Source: Bacteroidales bacterium (lineage in GTDB: Bacteria > Bacteroidota > Bacteroidia > Bacteroidales > UBA7960). From it: a stretch of DNA of 27,328 bases. Made by a program: the position numbers and the translations under genes. Under the pieces are notes generated by a model. It did no database searches, had not been told where the DNA came from, and was given only the letters and a program-made list of their open reading frames with translations. Shown piece by piece: positions 22,084 through 27,328 of the stretch (position 1 is the first letter of the stretch; each line of letters starts with the position of its first letter). The stretch covers positions 1 to 27,328 of the forward strand of contig SKYG01000279.1 of NCBI GenBank assembly GCA_007128045.1, written 5' to 3'.

Positions 22084-23507
22084 AGAAACTCCACAAACTT
22101 GTAGTAACTTCTTATATAGGTCCGTTTATAGTCACCTTTTTTCTTTCCATGTTTATTCTGCTTATGCAGTTCTTATGGAAGTATATAGATGATCTGGTTG
22201 GTAAGGGGCTGGAGTGGTATATCATTGGGGAGCTATTATTTTATGCTTCTGCTACGTTTGTACCTCTGGCTCTGCCACTGGCAGTACTGTTATCTTCAAT
22301 TATGACCATGGGAGCCATGGGAGAACATTACGAGTTGGTTGCTTTTAAATCGGCCGGGATATCTCTGGGAAAGATTATTTGGCCAATGGTAGTAATATCA
22401 GGTATTTTGGTAGTTGCCGCGTTTTATTTTTCAAACAATGTATTGCCCGTAGCGAATCTGAAAAGCCTGTCATTGCTGTATGATGTGCGGCATCACAGGC
22501 CAGCTTTCAACATTATGGAAGGAGTATATTATAAAGGCATTGACAATTATGTAATAAAGGTTGAGGAGAAGGGGTCTGACGGGCAGTCGTTGTATGGCAT
22601 AAAGATCTATGACCATACCGATAAGAAAGGAAATATAAATCTGACCACCGCCGAGTGGGGTACAATGGCCGTAACCCCCGACAGGCGGCATTTAATTCTT
22701 ACATTACACAATGGGATAAACTACCTGGAAACCTCAAAAGATTTTAACGAGCCCGGAAGGCCTTTTCAGCGAACACAGTTTGATAAGCAAATCCGGAAAT
22801 TTGATCTCAGTGTGTTTGATCTTACACGTACTGATCAGGAGTTGTTTAAGAGCAACTTCAGGATGTTAAACTTAAAGCAGCTGATCTATTATGAGGATTC
22901 TTTATCGACAGAGCTCGACTTTAAAAAGAAGCAATATGTTGACACGTATCGGAGCCGGTTCAATAATTTGACATACATTGATTCAACATCTCTGGCGTCT
23001 ATTCCGGCCAGCCAGTTTGCCTTCTGGGATTCCGGACAACTTCTGAGCAACCCCCATGAGAGTATGGAAATCATTGAGAATGCGATGAGCAATGTGAGGG
23101 TAAACAAAGACCATTCCATGTTCTCGCACGGTGAGTTCAGGCACCGAACGAGAAGCCTGGCCCGGTATCAGATAGAGTTTCACCGCAAGTTCACATTGTC
23201 GTTTGCGTGTATTGTTCTATTTATGATCGGGGCACCCCTGGGAGCAATTATCAGAAAGGGTGGCTTTGGTTTGCCGGTGGTTGTTTCCGTATTGTTTTTT
23301 GTGGTTTTCCATGTTGTATCTATTACCGGTGAAAAATTTGTACGTGAAGGGGTGCTGGAGGCACATCAGGGGATGTGGATTGCTTCTATATTGTTGTTAC
23401 CTGTTGGGTTATTGTTAATCATTAAAGCCACCACAGACTCTGCCTTACTTGATATTGACAGCTATATTAAAAGGCTGGAAATGTTAACCAAAAAAAGGAC
23501 GACTTGA
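22080..23507 (+). CDS. lptG: LptF/LptG-family LPS export permease
   Basis: 475 residues with the YjgP/YjgQ architecture: about three N-terminal membrane segments (near 12-33, 50-78, 98-118), a large periplasmic beta-jellyroll region (about 125-360), and three C-terminal segments (near 368-388, 398-416, 430-448). FLWKYIDDLVGKGLEW and PLALPLAVLLSSIMTMGAMG, then ELVAFKSAGIS are typical of this family. LptF and LptG form the inner-membrane part of the LptB2FGC machine that extracts LPS from the inner membrane. Which of the two paralogues this is cannot be decided here. Start overlaps the SDR stop by ATGA; the end overlaps the next gene as TGATG. Confidence 0.93.
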   Translation: MKKLHKLVVTSYIGPFIVTFFLSMFILLMQFLWKYIDDLVGKGLEWYIIGELLFYASATFVPLALPLAVLLSSIMTMGAMGEHYELVAFKSAGISLGKIIWPMVVISGILVVAAFYFSNNVLPVANLKSLSLLYDVRHHRPAFNIMEGVYYKGIDNYVIKVEEKGSDGQSLYGIKIYDHTDKKGNINLTTAEWGTMAVTPDRRHLILTLHNGINYLETSKDFNEPGRPFQRTQFDKQIRKFDLSVFDLTRTDQELFKSNFRMLNLKQLIYYEDSLSTELDFKKKQYVDTYRSRFNNLTYIDSTSLASIPASQFAFWDSGQLLSNPHESMEIIENAMSNVRVNKDHSMFSHGEFRHRTRSLARYQIEFHRKFTLSFACIVLFMIGAPLGAIIRKGGFGLPVVVSVLFFVVFHVVSITGEKFVREGVLEAHQGMWIASILLLPVGLLLIIKATTDSALLDIDSYIKRLEMLTKKRTT

Positions 23508-24709
23508 TGAAAGTGTTACAGCTATGCCACAGGTTGCCATATCCTCCATCTGATGGAGGCTCTATTGCCATGCATCAGATCACAGAAGGTCTTTTAAATC
23601 AAGGTATTTCAGTAAAAGTACTGGCTCTTTCTCCCACCTTATTAGAAACAAGTTCAAAGCATATTGATGATAATTACGTCAAACAGACAGGCTTTGAATC
23701 GGTTTCTATCGATACCCAGGTAAAATATATTCCTGCCCTGGTTAACCTGTTTTCCAGTAAATCTTATAATATTGAGCGGTTCCACTCCAAGCGGATGGAA
23801 GAGACAATTAAGGATGTTTTGTTGCGTGACCATTTTGACATTATCCAACTTGAGGGATTATATCTCACACCTTACATACCATTGATACGCAGCTTATCTG
23901 GTTCTCCCATTCTTTTCCGTTCTCACAACATAGAACACTTTATATGGTTACGATTGGCACGAGCTTCCAGGCATCCATTTAAAAAAATGTACCTGCAATT
24001 TCTTGCTACCAGATTAAAGAAGTACGAAGACAATATAATCCACGAGGTAGATGGATTGGTTGCCATTTCAGATATCGACAAGCAGTTTTTTATTGACAGA
24101 GGTTTTACCGGACCATCTATTGTTATTCCGGCTGGCATGCCAGAACTAACGGTTCATGACAAGGAATTATCAAGAGAGAATAAAAGTGTGTTTCATCTGG
24201 GAAGCATGGATTGGCGGCCCAACCAGGAGGGAGTTATTTGGTTTTTAAAGAAAGTGTGGCCTTTGGTAATTGCTGAAATGCCAGACCTTAAGTTTTATCT
24301 GGCAGGGAAGCGTATGCCCGAAAACTTTCACCAATATGCCAACCAACATGTTGTTGTAGTAGGTGAAGTAGACAATGCCATTGAGTTTTTGTTGACAAAA
24401 AATGTTATGGTGGTGCCATTGCTTTCAGGTGGTGGTATGCGGGTAAAGATCATTGAAGGCATGGCCGCTTCCAAAGTCATAGTGTCTACAACCATAGGTG
24501 CTGAAGGTATTGGATGCAAGCATGGAGATCACATATATCTTGCAGACAGACCAGAGGATATGGCAAGATACATACTACATTGTATTGACCATCCTGAGGA
24601 GGCTGAACAGATTGGAAAGCAAGCCCGTGAATTTGTGCAGAGGCACTACTCTTTGGAACGAATTATTAAAAAACTGATCAAGTTTTACAGGGGTTTTTAT
24701 TCCAATTGA
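23507..24709 (+). CDS. Glycosyltransferase family 4 protein (first copy)
   Basis: 400 residues. The start ATG at 23507 overlaps the lptG stop (TGATG), implying coupling. The N-terminal domain opens LCHRLPYPPSDGGSIAMHQI, the glycine-containing acceptor-side loop of GT4 enzymes. The donor-binding half has HLGSMDWRPNQEGVIWFLKK, YLAGKRMP, VVPLLSGGGMRVKIIEGMAA and IVSTTIGAEGIG, matching the E-x7-E region where the donor sugar nucleotide binds. Retaining GT-B fold; the donor and acceptor are unknown. Adjacency to lptG suggests a role in LPS, O-antigen or exopolysaccharide assembly. No signal peptide or membrane segment is visible. Confidence 0.9.
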   Translation: MKVLQLCHRLPYPPSDGGSIAMHQITEGLLNQGISVKVLALSPTLLETSSKHIDDNYVKQTGFESVSIDTQVKYIPALVNLFSSKSYNIERFHSKRMEETIKDVLLRDHFDIIQLEGLYLTPYIPLIRSLSGSPILFRSHNIEHFIWLRLARASRHPFKKMYLQFLATRLKKYEDNIIHEVDGLVAISDIDKQFFIDRGFTGPSIVIPAGMPELTVHDKELSRENKSVFHLGSMDWRPNQEGVIWFLKKVWPLVIAEMPDLKFYLAGKRMPENFHQYANQHVVVVGEVDNAIEFLLTKNVMVVPLLSGGGMRVKIIEGMAASKVIVSTTIGAEGIGCKHGDHIYLADRPEDMARYILHCIDHPEEAEQIGKQAREFVQRHYSLERIIKKLIKFYRGFYSN

Positions 24710-24730
24710 GTATTTAAAATCATACCTTTG
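24706..24730 (+). promoter_or_regulatory. Candidate promoter for the second glycosyltransferase
   Basis: TTG at 24706-24708 and TACCTTTG at 24723-24730, N14 apart, shorter than the usual 17 or more. The -7 box fits TAnnTTTG. The TTG overlaps the end of the first glycosyltransferase. Confidence 0.4.
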
Positions 24731-24794
24731 CGCTCAAATAATAGAAAAGCAGCGAGTATACCGGTGCTTTACATCAGAAAACAGCTTTTTTGCT

Positions 24795-25967
24795 TTGAGA
24801 AAGAAAATTTTCGTTCTGCTTTCAAGGGTCCCTTATCCACTGGAAAAAGGCGATAAGCTCAGGGCCTTTCACCAGATAAAAGAATTATCGGAACAGCACG
24901 ATATTATACTATGTGCTTTAAGCGACATTCCCATACGACCTGAGACGAGGGACTTTCTGAAACCATTTGTCAAACAACTGTATGTTTTTCGGTTGGGCAG
25001 GCTGGGCATATTTTTCAGGTTATTGCTGAGCTTTTTTACCAGCAAACCGTTTCAGGTCGCCTACTTTTACAAACGTAGCACCCGTCAGGCAATCAAAAAA
25101 CTGATCAAAAAGCACGATCCTGATTATGTATATTGCCAGTTGATCAGAACGGCAGAATACATAAAAGACCTGGACGTTAACAAAACCCTTGATTATCAAG
25201 ATGTTTTTTCAAGAGGCTTATACCGGCGCTGGCAGGTGGCACCCTGGTATAAAAAGGTCTTTATTGGGATGGAGTACAGAAGGGTATTGCGATATGAAGC
25301 GATGGTTTTCGATTGTTTTAAAAAGAAAACCATTATTTCATATCCTGATCGTGACCTGATACCCCACATGGACAGAGACCAGATTGAGGTTATTCCCAAT
25401 GGCGTGGATTTTTCATTCTTTGAGCCAAAGAATAGTGATAAGGTGTATGATATCATATTCACTGGAAACATGGCCTACCCACCAAATATCAATGGCGCCA
25501 CCTATTTGATCAAAAAGGTAATGCCAATTGTATGGAGGCACTTACCCAATGTCACTGTTGTTTTAGCAGGAGCAAATCCTTCTTTATTTGTTAAGAGCCT
25601 GGAATCAGACAGGGTGCTGGTTACCGGTTGGGTAAACGACATGCGCGACTATTACAGTAAATCAAAAATATTTGTTGCCCCCATGCAAATTGGCACCGGC
25701 ATGCAGAACAAGGTGCTTGAAGCAATGGCTATGGGATTGCCTTGTATTACCTCTGCGCTCGCCAATGACGCGCTTAATGCTCCTGAGGGTACCGCTGTAT
25801 TGGTAGGAAAAGACGCTGAAGATTTTGCCAGTCATATTATAGCTTTATTAAACAGCCCTGATAAGTGCGAACAACTTGCAAAGAATGGTTATCAATATGT
25901 GCGCGAGCATTATCAGTGGTCAAATGTTTGTGCCAGACTACTGGAAATAATAACCAGGGTGGACTAA
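24795..25967 (+). CDS. Glycosyltransferase family 4 protein (second copy), TTG start
   Basis: 390 residues. The start is TTG at 24795 (reads RKKIFVLLSRVPYPLEKGDK after the initiator); the frame is open upstream but carries no ATG before this. RVPYPLEKGDKLRAFHQIKE resembles the sugar transferases linked to PEP-CTERM/EpsH-type loci. The donor side has DIIFTGNMAYPPNINGATYL, VLAGANPS, VAPMQIGTGMQNKVLEAMAM and GLPCITSALANDALNAPEGT. It shares the R-x-P-Y-P start motif and the C-terminal layout with the preceding gene, so the two are paralogues. It probably acts on the same envelope or exported glycan. The ribBA start follows 22 nt downstream. Confidence 0.87.
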   Translation: MRKKIFVLLSRVPYPLEKGDKLRAFHQIKELSEQHDIILCALSDIPIRPETRDFLKPFVKQLYVFRLGRLGIFFRLLLSFFTSKPFQVAYFYKRSTRQAIKKLIKKHDPDYVYCQLIRTAEYIKDLDVNKTLDYQDVFSRGLYRRWQVAPWYKKVFIGMEYRRVLRYEAMVFDCFKKKTIISYPDRDLIPHMDRDQIEVIPNGVDFSFFEPKNSDKVYDIIFTGNMAYPPNINGATYLIKKVMPIVWRHLPNVTVVLAGANPSLFVKSLESDRVLVTGWVNDMRDYYSKSKIFVAPMQIGTGMQNKVLEAMAMGLPCITSALANDALNAPEGTAVLVGKDAEDFASHIIALLNSPDKCEQLAKNGYQYVREHYQWSNVCARLLEIITRVD

Positions 25968-25989
25968 AATTTTATTGTTTTACATCACA

Positions 25990-27192
25990 ATGGAAAAGAG
26001 ACTTAATACTATTGAAGAGGCAGTTGCTGATATACGTGACGGGAAGGTAATTATTGTAGTTGATGACGAAAATCGCGAAAATGAGGGAGATTTTCTCTGT
26101 GCTGCCCAAACCATAACGCCTGAAATTGTCAATTTCATGGCCACTCATGGCAGGGGTTTAATTTGCACACCCATTACCCGTCAGCGTTGCGAGCAGCTTG
26201 ATCTGGAGCTGATGGTTCCCAAAAACACATCTATTCATGACACGCCATTTACTGTTTCGATAGACCTGATAGGTCATGGTTGCACTACTGGAATTTCTGC
26301 ATCAGATCGTGCTAAAACCATCAAGGCATTGGCCGACCCTTCCACACCTCCGGAATCATTGGGGAGGCCCGGGCATATATTTCCGTTACGGGCCCGCGAA
26401 GGGGGTGTTTTGCAGAGAGCGGGCCACACAGAAGCTTCTATTGACCTGGCGAGGCTTGCCGGGTTAGAGCCTGCCGGTGTGCTGGTAGAGATCATGAATG
26501 AAGATGGAAGCATGGCGCGGTTGCCAGAACTTTTTGAAATTGCAGAACGTTTTCAGTTAAAGATCATATCCATAGAAGATCTTATTGCTTACCGGATAAA
26601 GAATGAAAGCCTTATTGTCAAAGAGATCACGGTTGACCTGCCCACAGAATGGGGTAGTTTCAAGCTGACAGCTTACAAGCAAACCACCAACGAAAAGGTG
26701 CATCTGGCTTTAACCAAGGGGACATGGACGGCAGATGAGGAGGTGTTGGTAAGGGTTCATTCTTCCTGTGTTACAGGAGACATTTTTGGCTCATGTAAGT
26801 GCGATTGTGGCGGTCAGCTTCACAAAGCCATGCAAATGGTAGAAAAAGAAGGCAGGGGGATAGTGCTTTACATGAACCAGGAAGGCAGAGGTATAGGCCT
26901 TTTAAGCAAGTTAAAAGCTTACCACCTCCAGGAAATGGGGAGGGACACTGTGGAAGCCAATATTGAGTTGGGGTTTAAAGCCGATGAGCGCGACTATGGT
27001 ATTGGCGCACAGATACTTCGTGACTTAGGGGCCCTTAAAATACGGCTTATCACCAACAACCCGTCCAAGCGTACAGGTTTGATGGGATACGGCATTGAAA
27101 TAACAGAGAATGTTCCCATCATCGTGCCTACAAATAGTCATTGCAAGGTTTATCTCGACACCAAAAAGAACAAGCTGGGTCATCTATTATAG
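25990..27192 (+). CDS. ribBA: Bifunctional DHBP synthase / GTP cyclohydrolase II
   Basis: Riboflavin synthesis enzyme of 400 residues. The RibB half (about 1-205) makes 3,4-dihydroxy-2-butanone-4-phosphate from ribulose 5-phosphate: DDENRENEGDF (25-35), HGRGLIC (53-59), TTGISASDRA (99-108) and GHTEAS (145-150). The RibA half (about 206-400) opens GTP: zinc cysteines C260, C271 and C273 in SSCVTGDIFGSCKCDC, NQEGRGIGL (296-304), DYGIGAQIL and TNNPSK. Both active sites look intact. ATG 25990 is chosen over an earlier TTG (25975) as the usual N-terminal EKRLNTIEEA then follows directly. No FMN riboswitch is visible upstream. Its stop codon abuts the stop of the convergent gene with no gap. Confidence 0.96.
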   Translation: MEKRLNTIEEAVADIRDGKVIIVVDDENRENEGDFLCAAQTITPEIVNFMATHGRGLICTPITRQRCEQLDLELMVPKNTSIHDTPFTVSIDLIGHGCTTGISASDRAKTIKALADPSTPPESLGRPGHIFPLRAREGGVLQRAGHTEASIDLARLAGLEPAGVLVEIMNEDGSMARLPELFEIAERFQLKIISIEDLIAYRIKNESLIVKEITVDLPTEWGSFKLTAYKQTTNEKVHLALTKGTWTADEEVLVRVHSSCVTGDIFGSCKCDCGGQLHKAMQMVEKEGRGIVLYMNQEGRGIGLLSKLKAYHLQEMGRDTVEANIELGFKADERDYGIGAQILRDLGALKIRLITNNPSKRTGLMGYGIEITENVPIIVPTNSHCKVYLDTKKNKLGHLL

Positions 27193-27328
27193 CTATTCTG
27201 TTACGTCAGGGATTGTTACGTCAGGAATTGTTACGTCAGGAATCTCTTCCGGCCTGAAGCTACGTCTGAACAACTCAGAAATTGAATCAAACTCTTTCCG
27301 GTAAAACACCCCGACACCCTGGGTATAA
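27193..27328 (-). CDS. C-terminus of an unidentified - strand protein, possibly TamB-like (5' end outside window)
   Basis: Frame open on the - strand from the window edge to a TAG at 27193-27195, giving 44 residues beginning YTQGVGVFYRKEFDSISELF and then RRSFRPEE, ending in three copies of IPDVT and a final Glu. The VGVFYRKEFDSISELFRR section resembles the end of Bacteroidota TamB (AsmA-like) translocation/assembly proteins as I remember them, in which G-x-G/Y-R-x-E-F-D is near the C-terminus; with this little sequence I cannot confirm that. If correct, the full gene would be long and lie beyond the right edge, with a role in outer-membrane biogenesis. Confidence 0.5.
   Translation of the reverse strand, partial: YTQGVGVFYRKEFDSISELFRRSFRPEEIPDVTIPDVTIPDVTE
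27200..27244 (-). repeat. Three 15-bp in-frame repeats at the gene's 3' end
   Basis: Three consecutive 15-bp units (27200-27214, 27215-27229, 27230-27244) differ by only single bases (GTTACGTCAGG then GATT, AATT, AATC). On the - strand each codes five residues, IPDVT, giving three in-phase copies just before the stop. Confidence 0.9.

Noticed and set aside
25968..25989. FMN riboswitch before ribBA
   Set aside because: The gap to the previous gene is only 22 nt, far too short, and no FMN aptamer pattern lies upstream.
27110..27304. A + strand ORF with VTSGI repeats downstream of ribBA
   Set aside because: It is the shadow of the ribBA end and of the - strand gene; the - strand reading gives protein-like sequence through to the window edge and the repeats stay in frame as IPDVT.

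Overview
The window looks like ordinary chromosome of a Bacteroidota member (broadly Bacteroidales/Marinilabiliales-like; I cannot place it more finely). The clues are a type III glutamine synthetase, a secreted peptidase with a type IX secretion (T9SS) C-terminal sorting domain, a large outer-membrane beta-barrel with an N-terminal carboxypeptidase-regulatory-like domain, a fused RibBA, several TAnnTTTG-type -7 promoter boxes and weak Shine-Dalgarno signals. No tRNA, rRNA, CRISPR array, transposase, integrase or phage gene was seen. The longest gene-free stretch is under 300 bases.

Layout. 1-573: 3' end of glutamine synthetase III and its terminator. 687-4246: a zinc-type MDR oxidoreductase and an SDR (+), converging on a [4Fe-4S] APS reductase and an MBL-fold hydrolase (-). 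4515-10775: a + strand run of Mpl-type Mur ligase, uracil-DNA glycosylase, RlmB-type rRNA methyltransferase, a LutA/LldE-like Fe-S protein, an OprO/OprP-like porin, a type II pantothenate kinase and a cold-shock protein. 10838-18428: a - strand block of the beta-barrel protein, an M14 peptidase with T9SS tail, DapA, an uncharacterised protein and a flavin reductase-like protein. 18528-19289: a PhnP-like MBL hydrolase (+). 19517-21190: a solitary family 5 solute-binding lipoprotein (-). 21319-27192: a second SDR, LptG/LptF permease, two family 4 glycosyltransferases and RibBA (+), ending stop-to-stop against the C-terminus of a - strand gene that runs off the window.

Genes that plausibly work together: the unknown protein, dapA and the M14 peptidase form one overlapping transcription unit (8-nt and TTGA overlaps); SDR, lptG and the first glycosyltransferase are coupled by ATGA and TGATG overlaps, suggesting an envelope glycan/LPS-export unit. 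Cell-wall recycling (Mpl), lysine/DAP synthesis (DapA), LPS transport (LptG) and outer-membrane proteins give the window an envelope flavour, but it is not one pathway.

The most unusual content is intergenic. Six short hairpins in three intergenic regions share a 7-bp stem whose sequence varies by paired changes while the loop stays CTTG/CTCG-centred; most follow a GTAG head, as REP sequences bound by REP-associated tyrosine transposases do. Degenerate tandem repeats of period 7, 8 or 16 lie beside them and in one further gap, often touching a stop codon. A separate ~75-bp imperfect palindrome lies at 4329-4403. I saw no clear new multi-gene system; the palindrome and short-period repeat families are the best candidates for follow-up.
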